Of a DNA stretch of 64,000 nt, positions 10,537-19,085 are shown one piece after another. The position numbers and the translations under genes are program-made. Source of the DNA: Tabrizicola caldifontis (lineage in GTDB: Bacteria > Pseudomonadota > Alphaproteobacteria > Rhodobacterales > Rhodobacteraceae). The DNA lies in contig NZ_SIJH01000013.1 in assembly GCF_004762095.1 (NCBI RefSeq), forward strand, positions 1 through 64,000, given 5' to 3'. Below the pieces are notes generated by a model that was given only the letters and a program-made list of their open reading frames with translations, was not told the DNA's origin and did not search any database. The stretch's first letter is position 1. Each line of letters starts with the position of its first letter.

Positions 10537-11891
10537 CAGACGTTCAGAAGCAGATGTTCGCGTTCCCAAGGGCTGATGACTTGCAGGAACTCCTTGTATT
10601 CGTTCCGCTTTACGCTGTCATAAACCTTGATGAAGTCGTGGCCCATCACGTCCTTCAGCGCCTCGTCCTCGTCGAGAAGGTCAAGAGCGTCGCCGAGGTT
10701 CACCGGGATGTCCTCACTGTCGATATAGGCCGAGCCGGTGAATTCCTGCCGCGCCTGAACCTTGTTCATCAGGCCCAGGTAGCCGCAGGCAAGCGTCGCG
10801 GCGATGCCGAGATATGGATTGCAGTCCATGCCGGGCAGGCGGTTTTCCACACGGCGGGCCGAGGCCGAGGAGATCGGGACGCGCAGGCCGGTGGTGCGGT
10901 TGTCGCGGCCCCATTCCAGGTTGATCGGCGCGGCGAAGTCGGGGACATAGCGGCGGTAGCTGTTGACATAAGGCGCGAAGAGGGCCACGGCGGCGCCGAG
11001 GTGCTTCTGCAACCCGCCGATGAAGTGGAGGAAGGCTTCGGTCTCCACTCCCTTCGGCCCGGCGAAGATGTTCTTGCCGGTTTTCGTGTCCACCACCGAG
11101 GTGTGGATGTGCATGGCGCTTCCCGGTTCGCCGGCGATGGGCTTGGCCATGAAGGTGGCGAAACAGTCGTGGCGCAGCGCCGCCTCGCGAATCAGGCGCT
11201 TGAAGAAGAACACGTCGTCGGCCAGCCGGACCGGGTCGCCATGGGCAAGGTTCAGCTCGATCTGGCCTGCGCCGCCTTCCTGCAGGATGCCGTCGATTTC
11301 CAGGCCCTGGGCCTCGGCGAAGTCGTAGATGTCGTCGATCACCTTGCCGTATTCGTCCACCGCCGACATGGAATAGGCCTGCTTTGCCGCAGCGCGCCGG
11401 CCGGTCCGACCCATCGGCGGGATGACGGGCATGTTCGGATCGGTATTGCGCGCGGTCAGGAAGAATTCCATCTCGGGCGCCACCACCGGGCGCCAGCCCT
11501 GCGCTTCGTAGAGCGCGACGATGCGCTTGAGCACGTTGCGAGGGGAGAAGGAGACCAGGTTGCCGTCATGGTCCTTGGCATCGTGGATGACCTGGAGCGT
11601 CACATCCGCCGTCCAGGGCGCCGCCGTGGCGGTGGACCAGTCGGGCTCGAGGATCATGTCGGGTTCGGTGAAGGCGTCGAAGGGATTGTCGGCCCATTCG
11701 CCGGTGATGGTCTGCAGGAAGATGGAATTCGGCAGGAAGTAGCTGGTCTGCTTGGCGAATTTCGCGGCGGGCATCGCCTTGCCGCGCGCCACCCCGGCGA
11801 TGTCGCCGATGATGCATTCCACTTCGTCTACCCGGCGGTTGCCGATGTAGTCGCGTGCCGCCTCGGGCAGCTGGTCGGTCCACTTGGACAT
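10536..11891 (-). CDS. Glutamine synthetase family ligase, gamma-glutamylputrescine synthetase-like (copy 1)
   Basis: A 451-residue glutamine-synthetase-fold enzyme. It has the beta-grasp N-terminus (VECIIGDIAGVARGKAM) and catalytic motifs VAPEMEFFL, GAGQIELNLAHGDP, FMAKPIAGEPGSAMHIHTS and NRTTGLRVP. In this subfamily (PuuA/GlnT-like) ATP drives glutamylation of an amine instead of ammonia. Its coupling to an FAD amine oxidase downstream and a gamma-glutamyl-hydrolase-type amidotransferase upstream points to polyamine glutamylation. A housekeeping GlnA role is unlikely from context. Confidence 0.82.
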   Translation of the reverse strand: MSKWTDQLPEAARDYIGNRRVDEVECIIGDIAGVARGKAMPAAKFAKQTSYFLPNSIFLQTITGEWADNPFDAFTEPDMILEPDWSTATAAPWTADVTLQVIHDAKDHDGNLVSFSPRNVLKRIVALYEAQGWRPVVAPEMEFFLTARNTDPNMPVIPPMGRTGRRAAAKQAYSMSAVDEYGKVIDDIYDFAEAQGLEIDGILQEGGAGQIELNLAHGDPVRLADDVFFFKRLIREAALRHDCFATFMAKPIAGEPGSAMHIHTSVVDTKTGKNIFAGPKGVETEAFLHFIGGLQKHLGAAVALFAPYVNSYRRYVPDFAAPINLEWGRDNRTTGLRVPISSASARRVENRLPGMDCNPYLGIAATLACGYLGLMNKVQARQEFTGSAYIDSEDIPVNLGDALDLLDEDEALKDVMGHDFIKVYDSVKRNEYKEFLQVISPWEREHLLLNV

Positions 11892-11928
11892 GAGTCACAC
11901 TGGTTTTGGGGGGTGGCCCCCGCGCAGA

Positions 11929-12636
11929 TCAGGCGCGGAGCTTCTCGGCCCCGGTTTTCTTCGCTTGATGGGTCAGAAAGAATTCCGCGATCCGGTCGGC
12001 CATCGACGGGCTGTCGAGCGGCGTGTCGAGCCGTTTCATGGCATCGGCCAGTAGCGCGTCGGGAACCAGACCCGGCCCCCGGTGCTTGATCAGCCCCTCC
12101 ATGAACTCCTTGCGGAATTCGGGGTGGGGCTGGACGGTGAACATGCGGTCGTCATAAAGCAGCGCCGCGTTTTCGCACAGCGCCGTGGAGGCCAGAACCT
12201 TCGCCATTTCAGGCTTCTTCACCACTTGGTCCTGGTGCCAGGCGTTCAAAGTATAGGTCCGGTCGCCGAAATCGTATTCGGTCGGGCCGACCGACCAGCC
12301 GCCGGCGAATTTCTCGACCTTGCCACCCATGGCCTGGGCGATGATCTGATGGCCGAAGCAGATGCCCACGACCGGCACATGTTCGGCATAGGCCCTGCGG
12401 ATGAAATCTTCCAGCGGCGGGATCCAGTCGTGCGGCTCGTACGCGCCGTGGCGCGAACCGGTGATCAGCCAGCCGTCACATTCATGCACGTCCTTCGGAA
12501 ACTCGTTGCGCAGGACGGCCCAGCGGCGGAAGGTCAAGCCCTTGCCCGCCAGCAGGGTTTCGAAGAAATCCGGATAGTCGCCCTGGTGCCGCAGCGCATC
12601 GGGGCTTTCGCCGGTCTGAAGGATGCCGATCTGCAT
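11929..12636 (-). CDS. Class I glutamine amidotransferase, candidate gamma-glutamyl hydrolase of the polyamine operon
   Basis: A 235-residue stand-alone class I amidotransferase domain. The catalytic triad is visible as Cys93 (GICFGHQ) with His171 and Glu173 (QPHPEF). The N-terminus starts directly with the domain. Between two glutamylating ligases, its likely role is hydrolysis of the gamma-glutamyl bond late in the pathway, as PuuD does for gamma-glutamyl-GABA. PuuD itself belongs to a somewhat different branch, so the equivalence is functional inference. Confidence 0.72.
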   Translation of the reverse strand: MQIGILQTGESPDALRHQGDYPDFFETLLAGKGLTFRRWAVLRNEFPKDVHECDGWLITGSRHGAYEPHDWIPPLEDFIRRAYAEHVPVVGICFGHQIIAQAMGGKVEKFAGGWSVGPTEYDFGDRTYTLNAWHQDQVVKKPEMAKVLASTALCENAALLYDDRMFTVQPHPEFRKEFMEGLIKHRGPGLVPDALLADAMKRLDTPLDSPSMADRIAEFFLTHQAKKTGAEKLRA

Positions 12637-12677
12637 GGGTCCGTTCCTGATCTGGTCAAGGCAGAAGGTGGTGTGAA

Positions 12678-12701
12678 GCCCCCCCGGCGGTCAAGGGGGG
12701 C
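12678..12701 (-). repeat. Intra-operon hairpin between copy 2 ligase and amidotransferase genes
   Basis: GCCCCCC at 12678-12684 pairs with GGGGGGC at 12695-12701 across a ten-base loop, in the 71-base spacer between two genes on the same strand. There is no T-tract, so it may modulate or stabilise the transcript instead of ending it. Confidence 0.45.
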
Positions 12702-12707
12702 ACGCGG

Positions 12708-14048
12708 CTATACGGTGTCGAGGTAAAGCTCGACCCGTTCCTCGGGAGAAAGTTCGGCGATGTAGTGCAGTTCCTGCCGTTTGGTCTGGACCATGTTGCG
12801 GATCAGCTCCTTCGGCAGGAAGCGGTAGAGAATATCGGAGTTCTCGAAGGCGTCGATCGCAGCTTCCCAGGTGGACGGGATCTGCGGCAGGTCCATGGCA
12901 TAGGCGTTGCCGGTGATGGGGGCGGGGGGTTCCTTTTGATCCTCCAGCCCCATCAACGCGGCACCCAGGATTGCTGCCAGCATCAGATAGGGGTTCACAT
13001 CGCCCCCCGCCACGCGATGTTCGATCCGGCGCGCCGCCGGATTGCCGGCCGGGATGCGGATTGCCGCCGTGCGGTTCTCGTAGCCCCAGGAGATTGCGGT
13101 GGGTGCGTGCTTTCCGGGGACCAGCCGTTCGTAGCTGTTCAGGTGCGGCGCGAAGAGCAGCGTGGAATCGTGCATCGCCTCCAGGCAGCCGGCCACGGCA
13201 TGACGTAGCTGCGCCGTGCCCTTGGGTCCGCCGGAATCGAAGATGTTGTCACCCTTCTCGTCGATGACCGAAAAATGTGTGTGCAGGCCCGACCCCGAAT
13301 AATCGGCATAGGGTTTCGCCATGAAGCTGGCCGCAAAGCCATGCCGCCGGGCCAGCCCCTTGACCAGCATCTTGAAAAGCCAGGCATCGTCGGCCGCCCG
13401 CAAGGCGTCGTCGCAATGCATCAGGTTCACTTCGAACTGGCCCAGGCCGGTTTCCGAGGTCGTGGTATCGGCCGGAATGTCCATCGCCTCGCAGGCGTCG
13501 TAGAGATCGGTGAAGAAGGTGTCGAAGGCATCCAGCGCCCGGATCGACAGCGTCTCGGCCGCCTTGCGGCGCTTGCCAGAGCGGGGCGAGGGCGGAACCT
13601 GCAGCGTCTTGCCCGAATCGTCGATCAGGAAGAATTCCAGCTCCATTGCCACCACGGGGGTCAGCCCCTTGGCCTTGTAGCGGTCCACCACGGCGCGCAG
13701 CGCGTGGCGCGGGTCGCCCTCGTAGGGCTGCCCGTTCTCGCGGAACATCCAGATCGGCAGAAGGGCGGTCGGAGCCTCAAGCCAGGGCATCGGCATGAAG
13801 CCGCGTTCGGTGGGTTTCAGCACGCCGTCCTGGTCGCCCTGCTCGAAGACCAGCGGGCTGTCGTCGATGTCCTCGCCCCAGATGTCGAGGTTGAGGACCG
13901 AGAAGGGGAACCGCGTCCCGTCCTTCACGACCTTTTCCGCAAAGCGGGCGGGGACGCGCTTGCCCCTTGCCTGCCCGTTCAGATCCGCGGCGGCCACGCG
14001 AATGGTCCGCACGTCGGGGTGCTTTCTCAGCCAATCCTTCATCATCAT
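12708..14048 (-). CDS. Glutamine synthetase family ligase (copy 2)
   Basis: A second 446-residue glutamine-synthetase-fold ligase, clearly divergent from copy 1. Motifs include VAMELEFFLIDD, TGLGQFEVNLMH, FMAKPYADYSGSGLHTHFS and NRTAAIRIPAGN. Being first in the operon with a different substrate-binding surface, it may glutamylate another amine or polyamine than copy 1. The start is one of three consecutive Met codons (14048, 14045, 14042) that the sequence does not resolve. Two such ligases around one hydrolase and one oxidase is a common alphaproteobacterial arrangement. Confidence 0.8.
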   Translation of the reverse strand: MMMKDWLRKHPDVRTIRVAAADLNGQARGKRVPARFAEKVVKDGTRFPFSVLNLDIWGEDIDDSPLVFEQGDQDGVLKPTERGFMPMPWLEAPTALLPIWMFRENGQPYEGDPRHALRAVVDRYKAKGLTPVVAMELEFFLIDDSGKTLQVPPSPRSGKRRKAAETLSIRALDAFDTFFTDLYDACEAMDIPADTTTSETGLGQFEVNLMHCDDALRAADDAWLFKMLVKGLARRHGFAASFMAKPYADYSGSGLHTHFSVIDEKGDNIFDSGGPKGTAQLRHAVAGCLEAMHDSTLLFAPHLNSYERLVPGKHAPTAISWGYENRTAAIRIPAGNPAARRIEHRVAGGDVNPYLMLAAILGAALMGLEDQKEPPAPITGNAYAMDLPQIPSTWEAAIDAFENSDILYRFLPKELIRNMVQTKRQELHYIAELSPEERVELYLDTV

Positions 14049-14208
14049 ACTATCAGGTAGGGCACGGTCCCCGCGCCCCGGGCACGCAAGTGCCCGCCTG
14101 ATGCGCAGGTTCGGACCATGCCCTTGGTCCTTCCCCTGGTTTCGATCGCCTCTCCCCGCGGGCCTTCTTTTCGGCTTTGCCGCAGGGTCCGGGCGGGTGC
14201 CCGGATAA

Positions 14209-14218
14209 TTTGATCAAA
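14209..14218. promoter_or_regulatory. Perfect 10-bp palindrome, candidate operator upstream of the glutamylation operon
   Basis: TTTGATCAAA lies in an AT-rich island about 160 bases upstream of the copy 2 ligase start and just beyond the end of the ABC permease gene. Its position suits an operator for the minus-strand operon; the binding protein is unknown. Confidence 0.35.
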
Positions 14219-14227
14219 AATAACCTA

Positions 14228-15055
14228 CTATCGGATCAGCTGCGGACGCAAGCGGATTCTGCTCTTGACGTTGGATGGCAAGTGCCGGTTCAGGCGGCGG
14301 TTGACCAGACCGAAAAGACCGATGACGAGCAGCGTCAGGGCGATGAAATAGCCCGCGACGATGGGGTAGGGGATGAAGGGGTTGAAGGTCTTGTCAGCGA
14401 AATAGTTGGCGTAATAAAGCGCATCGCCCATCTGGCGGAAGGCAGGGAAGCCGCTGAAGAAGACCAGCGTCGTTGCATGGAACAGGAAGATCGCCTCGTT
14501 CGTGTATGCAGGCCAGGCAAGGCGCAGCATGGTGGGCCACTGGATCCGGCGGAACTTCTGCCATCCGGTGATGCCATAGGCTTCCGCCGCCTCCAGGTCG
14601 CCCTTCGGGATCGACTTCAGCGCACCGTGAAAGATTTCGGCCGCATAGGCCGAGGTGTTCAGGAACAGCACAAACAGCGCCCCGGCCCAGGCGCGGGTGG
14701 TCCATGCCGTTTCCACCGTGATACCAAGCACGTTGATGCCAGCCTTGGGCAGAAGCTGCAGCGCCTCGTAGGCCAGGAAGAACTGGATGAACAGTGGCGA
14801 GCCGCGGAAGACGAACACGAACCATTCGGCAGGCTTGCGCACCAAAAGGTGGCGCGACGACTTGCCCAGCGCCACGGCTACGGCCAGGAAGAAGCCCAGG
14901 GCCAGCGCCAGGACGCCGAAGTAGATGTTCCAGATCATCCCCGAGCCGATCAGCGTGACCTGCTGGCAGATCGTGAAATCACTGCGCGGCAGAAGGTTTT
15001 CGCCATGGCCGATGGATCGGAAGGCATAGGCCTGGATCGTTTCCCAGCAGGTCAT
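14228..15055 (-). CDS. Polar amino acid ABC transporter permease (ArtM/HisM-like)
   Basis: A 275-residue inner-membrane permease of the polar amino acid family. Several hydrophobic segments are visible, with the family's EAA loop as LEAAEAYGITGWQKFRRIQWP (about 154-174). The PAEWFVFVFRGSPLFIQFF stretch is typical of ArtM/HisM. The ATG at 15055 overlaps the stop of the sister permease by four bases (ATGA). It is last in a five-gene transporter operon. Confidence 0.88.
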   Translation of the reverse strand: MTCWETIQAYAFRSIGHGENLLPRSDFTICQQVTLIGSGMIWNIYFGVLALALGFFLAVAVALGKSSRHLLVRKPAEWFVFVFRGSPLFIQFFLAYEALQLLPKAGINVLGITVETAWTTRAWAGALFVLFLNTSAYAAEIFHGALKSIPKGDLEAAEAYGITGWQKFRRIQWPTMLRLAWPAYTNEAIFLFHATTLVFFSGFPAFRQMGDALYYANYFADKTFNPFIPYPIVAGYFIALTLLVIGLFGLVNRRLNRHLPSNVKSRIRLRPQLIR

Positions 15056-15930
15056 GCCGCGGCCTTTCGCAGGGCTTCGCCGCCGGCGGTGGCCTGGCCG
15101 TGGTTCAACCGGGCAGAGATGCGGGAAAGCACGACCTCGGAAACCTTCGTGAACACCAGGTAGAAGACCAGCAGCGCAAGGAAATACCACAGGCGCCAGT
15201 CGGGATGCGGATAGTCGTAGGCCTGGGTCTTGGCCCCGCCAAGCTCTCGCGCCCAATAGACAATGTCCTTCACACCCAGAAGGAACAGCAACGGAGTGGC
15301 CTTGATCAGGATCATCCACAGGTTCGACAGGCCGGGCAGGGCATAGACCCACATCTGCGGCACCAGGATGCGGCGGAAGACCTGGGCGTGCGACATGCCG
15401 TAGGCCTCGGCTGTCTCGAGCTGGGCTTTCGGCACGGCGTTCATCGCTCCGTAAAGCACGTTCGCGGCGAAGGCACCGAAGACGATGGCAAAGGTGAAGA
15501 CTGCAAGGCCGAAGCCATAGGCTTGGTGCCAGGCGGCCGGGGATCGCGCCAGCGGCACCTTGGCCTCGGGGCAGACGCGGAACTCGAGCCCCTGCCAGGG
15601 CCAGCTGTGATCGGGGCAGACGGCCAGGCTTTTCAGGTATTCGATGCCCTGGTCGAGTGCGATGACGAAGAACAGGAAGAACACGATGTCGGGCACCCCG
15701 CGTACGATGGCCGCATAGCCCTTGCCCACAAGGCTTAGCGGAAGGAAGCGCGAACGTGCGGCGGTGGCTCCGAGGAAGCCCATGGCCAGCGCGGCCGGGG
15801 CGGTCAGGGCCAGAAGCAGAAGCACCGTCCCGAACGACCAATAGAATGCCATGTGCTTGCCCGAGGTCAGGTAGCAAGCAAGCCAGGTGAGGCCCTCGAT
15901 GGCCTTGGGATCGGCGCAGGCGTCGAACAT
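15052..15930 (-). CDS. Polar amino acid ABC transporter permease (ArtQ/HisQ-like)
   Basis: The partner permease, 292 residues, longer than usual because of a roughly 40-residue periplasmic insertion (SLAVCPDHSWPWQG... around 105-140) between membrane segments. The EAA loop is ETAEAYGMSHAQVFRRILVP. I chose the ATG at 15930; a TTG at 15951 is in frame but sits in the loop of a strong hairpin and is an unlikely start. It forms a heterodimer with the downstream permease. Confidence 0.87.
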   Translation of the reverse strand: MFDACADPKAIEGLTWLACYLTSGKHMAFYWSFGTVLLLLALTAPAALAMGFLGATAARSRFLPLSLVGKGYAAIVRGVPDIVFFLFFVIALDQGIEYLKSLAVCPDHSWPWQGLEFRVCPEAKVPLARSPAAWHQAYGFGLAVFTFAIVFGAFAANVLYGAMNAVPKAQLETAEAYGMSHAQVFRRILVPQMWVYALPGLSNLWMILIKATPLLFLLGVKDIVYWARELGGAKTQAYDYPHPDWRLWYFLALLVFYLVFTKVSEVVLSRISARLNHGQATAGGEALRKAAA

Positions 15931-15939
15931 CGCGGATGC

Positions 15940-15963
15940 GGGGCGCGGCAAGTGCCGCGCCCC
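15940..15963 (-). promoter_or_regulatory. Strong hairpin between binding-protein and permease genes
   Basis: GGGGCGCGGCA at 15940-15950 pairs perfectly with TGCCGCGCCCC at 15953-15963, an 11-bp stem closing a tiny loop. It begins six bases beyond the stop of the binding-protein gene and precedes the permease. Such intercistronic stems often protect the upstream message and lower downstream expression. Confidence 0.6.
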
Positions 15964-15969
15964 CTTGCC

Positions 15970-16689
15970 TCAGAACTTCGCCGCGTCAGGGCCGAAGTAC
16001 TTTTCGATCAGCACGTTCAGGCTGCCGTCATCCTTCATCGACTGGATGGCGGCGTTGAACTTCTCTTTCAGCTCGGTATCGCTTTCGCGCAGGCCCATTC
16101 CGACGCCGCCGCCCAGCTGGACCGGCTCGCCCACGAAGACCAGCTCTCCGTTCGATTCCGCCACGACCGGGGCAAGAAAGTCCTTGTCGGCAAAGACCGC
16201 CACTGCCTCGCCGTTGCGGACGGCGGCGATGGTTTCATCGGGGGTAGCAAATTCCAGCAGCGTTGCGCCCGATTCCGCCACATAGGCAGCCTGAATCGTC
16301 GAGACCTGAGCCGCCACGACGCCCTTCAGATCGACGTCGGGCGACTGGGCCACATAGGCCGAAGCTGCCGGCGGGAAGTAGTTCTGGGTGAAATCGATCA
16401 CCTGGTCGCGTTCGTCGGTAATGCTCATCCCGGCGATGATGACGTCGTAGTTGCCCGATTGCAGGTTCGGGATGATCGAATCCCAGTCGTTCGTAACCCA
16501 TTCACAGGTCAGGCCGGCGCGCTTGCACAGTTCGTCGCCCACCTCACGCTCGAAGCCCGCGACTTCGCCGGCGTCGTTGATGAAGTTGAAGGGCGGGTAG
16601 GCGCCCTCGGTGCCAAGACGCACGACGTCCTGCGCGAAGGCCGCGCCCGAAAGCGCGGTCAGCGCTGTGGCAAGAAGCAGTTTCTTCAT
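15970..16689 (-). CDS. Polar amino acid ABC transporter substrate-binding protein
   Basis: A periplasmic family 3 binding protein of 239 residues with a clean Sec signal (MKKLLLATALTALSGAAFA). The family pattern is RLGTEGAYPPFNFIN at the mature N-terminus, DWDSIIPNLQSGNYDVIIAG in lobe 1, and ADKDFLAPVV in lobe 2. It delivers a polar or basic amino acid or polyamine-like ligand to the adjacent permeases. The ligand cannot be read from the sequence; the neighbouring glutamylation operon suggests an amine or basic amino acid. Confidence 0.88.
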   Translation of the reverse strand: MKKLLLATALTALSGAAFAQDVVRLGTEGAYPPFNFINDAGEVAGFEREVGDELCKRAGLTCEWVTNDWDSIIPNLQSGNYDVIIAGMSITDERDQVIDFTQNYFPPAASAYVAQSPDVDLKGVVAAQVSTIQAAYVAESGATLLEFATPDETIAAVRNGEAVAVFADKDFLAPVVAESNGELVFVGEPVQLGGGVGMGLRESDTELKEKFNAAIQSMKDDGSLNVLIEKYFGPDAAKF

Positions 16690-16725
16690 TCCAGGTCTCC
16701 CCTTTGGATCGGATGTTGCGCCGGT

Positions 16726-17433
16726 TCATTCGAACCAGCGGGTTTCGAGGGCCGCAAGCGTGCCGTCGGCGCGCATGGCATCAAGTGCTGCGTTCAGACT
16801 GTCAAGCAGCGGATTTCCCTTGCAGACGGCCATGGCCACGCCGTCGTCCGGGATCAGGTCGGAGTAGAGGTAATCCATCCCCTCTGCGTCAAGGAATGCG
16901 GCGATGTCGGCCCTTGTCTCGAACGGGCCGAGTGCAAGGTCTGCCCTGCCTTCGGCGACAGCGGCCAGCACCTCGGGTTCCGTCCTGTATGCGGTGAACC
17001 GCAAGCCAAGCTTGCGCAGATGCGCCTCATGCACAGTGCCCGACTGCACGGCGGTCAGCGCCCGCGCGGGTTCAGGTGCGCCTGGGCGGCCGACATACCA
17101 TTCCTGCGGGTCGGTGCCGTGGTAGCTTTGGGTAAAATCGACCAGTGCGCGGCGATCGTCGTTCACGGCGATGCCACCCAGGACCACGTCGAACTCTCCC
17201 GCCATCACGCCGGGGATCAGCCGGTCGAAATTCGCGAGCCGCCAGTCGCAGCGCAGGGCTGCCCGGTCGCAGACCTGATCCATCACGTCGCGTTCGAAGC
17301 CCGTGATCGTGCCGGCCTCGTCCACATGGATGTAGGCCGGAAACGGGCCGTCGGTCCCGACGATCACCGGTTCGGACGCCGCGAGGACCAACCCCGCCAC
17401 CGCCCCGGCGATGGTGCCAGCGCAGGTCATCAC
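16726..17433 (-). CDS. Second polar amino acid ABC substrate-binding protein
   Basis: A diverged family 3 binding protein of 235 residues in the same operon. It has a short signal-like N-terminus (GTIAGAVAGLVLAAS), then VIVGTDGPFPAYIHVDEAG and DRLIPGVMAGEFDVVLGG. The start is either GTG at 17433 or ATG at 17430; both overlap the stop of the ATPase gene. Ligand-contact regions differ from the neighbouring binding protein, so this may let one transporter accept two ligands. It has more Cys residues (RCDW, VCDR, VCKG) than its sister. Confidence 0.82.
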   Translation of the reverse strand: MMTCAGTIAGAVAGLVLAASEPVIVGTDGPFPAYIHVDEAGTITGFERDVMDQVCDRAALRCDWRLANFDRLIPGVMAGEFDVVLGGIAVNDDRRALVDFTQSYHGTDPQEWYVGRPGAPEPARALTAVQSGTVHEAHLRKLGLRFTAYRTEPEVLAAVAEGRADLALGPFETRADIAAFLDAEGMDYLYSDLIPDDGVAMAVCKGNPLLDSLNAALDAMRADGTLAALETRWFE

Positions 17434-18212
17434 GCGGCCGTTGCCGAAAGGAAGCCGCGCAGCCGCTCGCTTTGCGGGGTGCCGAACAGCCGGTCGGGGG
17501 GGCCTTCCTCCTCGATCTTGCCCTGGTGCAGGAAAATGACGTGATCGCTGCAGTCGGCGGCAAGCTTCATGTCGTGGGTGACGAGGATCATGGTGCGCCC
17601 TTCGTCGGCAAGCGCCTTGATGACCTTGACGACCTCCTGCTCAAGTTCGGGGTCCAGCGCCGAGGTCGGCTCGTCAAACAGAAGTGCGCGGGGTTCCATG
17701 CACAGGGCGCGCGCAATGGCGGCACGCTGCTGCTGGCCGCCCGACAGCTGCGCGGGCCAGGCGTCGGCCTTGTCGGCGATGCCCACCTTGGCCAGGTATT
17801 CGCGCGCCTTGGCCTCGACCTCCTTCGGGTCGCGCTTCAGCACGGTGACCGGCGCCTCCATCACGTTCTGCAGGATGGTCAGATGGGCCCACAGATTGAA
17901 CTGCTGGAAGACCATCGAAAGGTTGGTGCGGATGCGTGTCACCTGCGCGCGGTCGGCGGGATGACGATGCAGCCCTTCGCCCTTCCAGCGGACGGCTTCG
18001 CCCTCGAACCGGATTTCGCCCTGCTGGCTGTCCTCCAGCAGGTTGCAGCATCGCAGAAGCGTGGACTTGCCCGAACCCGACGAGCCGATCAGTGAAACGA
18101 CATGGCCGCGTGGCGCGACCAGATCGACCCCTTTCAGCACTTCCAGCGGGCCATAGCACTTGTGCAGGTCGCGGATTTCGATGACCGGGGTGTCGGTGGC
18201 TGTGTCTGGCAT
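17430..18212 (-). CDS. Polar amino acid ABC transporter ATP-binding protein
   Basis: The ATPase of the importer, 260 residues. Walker A is GSSGSGKST (43-51), the Q-loop is VFQQFNLW, the signature is LSGGQQQR, Walker B is ALLFDEP, followed by the H-loop LVTHDM. I chose the ATG at 18212 (MPDTATDTPVIEIRD); an in-frame ATG at 18299 would add 29 residues of non-family sequence. It is the first gene of the transporter operon, with both binding proteins and both permeases downstream. Confidence 0.92.
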   Translation of the reverse strand: MPDTATDTPVIEIRDLHKCYGPLEVLKGVDLVAPRGHVVSLIGSSGSGKSTLLRCCNLLEDSQQGEIRFEGEAVRWKGEGLHRHPADRAQVTRIRTNLSMVFQQFNLWAHLTILQNVMEAPVTVLKRDPKEVEAKAREYLAKVGIADKADAWPAQLSGGQQQRAAIARALCMEPRALLFDEPTSALDPELEQEVVKVIKALADEGRTMILVTHDMKLAADCSDHVIFLHQGKIEEEGPPDRLFGTPQSERLRGFLSATAA

Positions 18213-18314
18213 CGGGTCTGGGGCCTTGGGCGTCTGATCAGGCAGTAGGGCGGAGATTCTGCCGCTTTGCAACGGACAATCAGCCGAAATCACACCCATG
18301 ACGCGGCGATTTGC

Positions 18315-19085
18315 CTAGGTCACGGGCTGAAGCGCCTCCGGCGCAGGAGGATTCGGGACAGCCAGATAGGCTGCTTCGGGAAGGCGCACGATACCCGACA
18401 GGCGCAAGGCGGCGCGATCTCCGGGTGAAAGGGCTGCAATCGCCCCGGCGATCGCGTCGAAGGTGGCCGCAGCATCGGCGCCCGTAGCGGCAATGTAGGG
18501 CAGGCCGGGGGTCGGGTCGGTCAACGCGATCTGCCGCAGGCGCGACATGAAGGGCTCGACGTCCTGCAACAGGGCATGGGTTACCGCGTCCAGCGCAGCG
18601 ATATCGGCCCTCTCCTCGGCCACGGCCTGCGCCGACAGCCGGTGGCTGCCGGTCCTGAGTGCCGGGGACAGCCGGATCCCCAGTTTCGCTGCGTGGGTCT
18701 GCGGTGCGGCCCAGCCGGATTGCGACAGGGCCTCGTTATAGGCGAAGGCCGCACCGTCAAACTGCTGCAGGGTCTGGCGGGGGTCGTCGGTGCGGACCAC
18801 GAAGACCGACCGGTAATATCCGGGCGGACAGCCCTCGACCCTGTAGTCTGGTGTTCCGACATAGGTTACCCGGCCGTGCAGCCGCGCCCGGAACGGGTAG
18901 CCGCAGGTTTGCGACAGCACGAGGTCGGGCGCCTCCCATGCGGGCCAGTAGGCGCCCTCGCCGCGGGTCAGCGTATCGGGCGCGGCAATCCCGCGCGCGC
19001 GCAGGCCGTCGCGCACCAGGGCCCAGAACCGGTCGTTCGCGGCCATGGCCGGGCCGAAGTCATACATGCCCAGACTGGCAATCAT
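18315..19085 (-). CDS. PhnD-like phosphate/phosphonate-type binding protein without signal peptide
   Basis: A 256-residue protein of the PhnD/transferrin-like binding fold: MIASLGMYDFGPAMAANDRFWALVRDGL, then LVLSQTCGYPFR and a lobe around FDGAAFAYNEALSQSGW. It lacks an N-terminal signal sequence, unlike transported binding proteins, and has no permease or ATPase beside it, so it may act in the cytoplasm or be orphaned. The start overlaps the TerB-like stop by four bases (ATGA). Ligand unknown. Confidence 0.7.
   Translation of the reverse strand: MIASLGMYDFGPAMAANDRFWALVRDGLRARGIAAPDTLTRGEGAYWPAWEAPDLVLSQTCGYPFRARLHGRVTYVGTPDYRVEGCPPGYYRSVFVVRTDDPRQTLQQFDGAAFAYNEALSQSGWAAPQTHAAKLGIRLSPALRTGSHRLSAQAVAEERADIAALDAVTHALLQDVEPFMSRLRQIALTDPTPGLPYIAATGADAAATFDAIAGAIAALSPGDRAALRLSGIVRLPEAAYLAVPNPPAPEALQPVT

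Noticed and set aside
9211-10623. Long open frame (470 codons) antisense to the FAD oxidase gene
   Set aside because: The minus-strand frame has clear FAD motifs; the antisense product is low-complexity Arg/Gly/His-rich.
10554-12089. Long open frame (511 codons) antisense to the copy 1 ligase
   Set aside because: The glutamine synthetase motifs on the other strand are unambiguous.
15931-15951. TTG start at 15951 for the ArtQ-like permease
   Set aside because: The codon lies in the loop of a perfect 11-bp hairpin and adds non-family residues; the ATG at 15930 is simpler.
15853-17544. Long open frame (563 codons) antisense to the two amino-acid binding-protein genes
   Set aside because: It spans several genuine genes and their spacers; no protein-like features.
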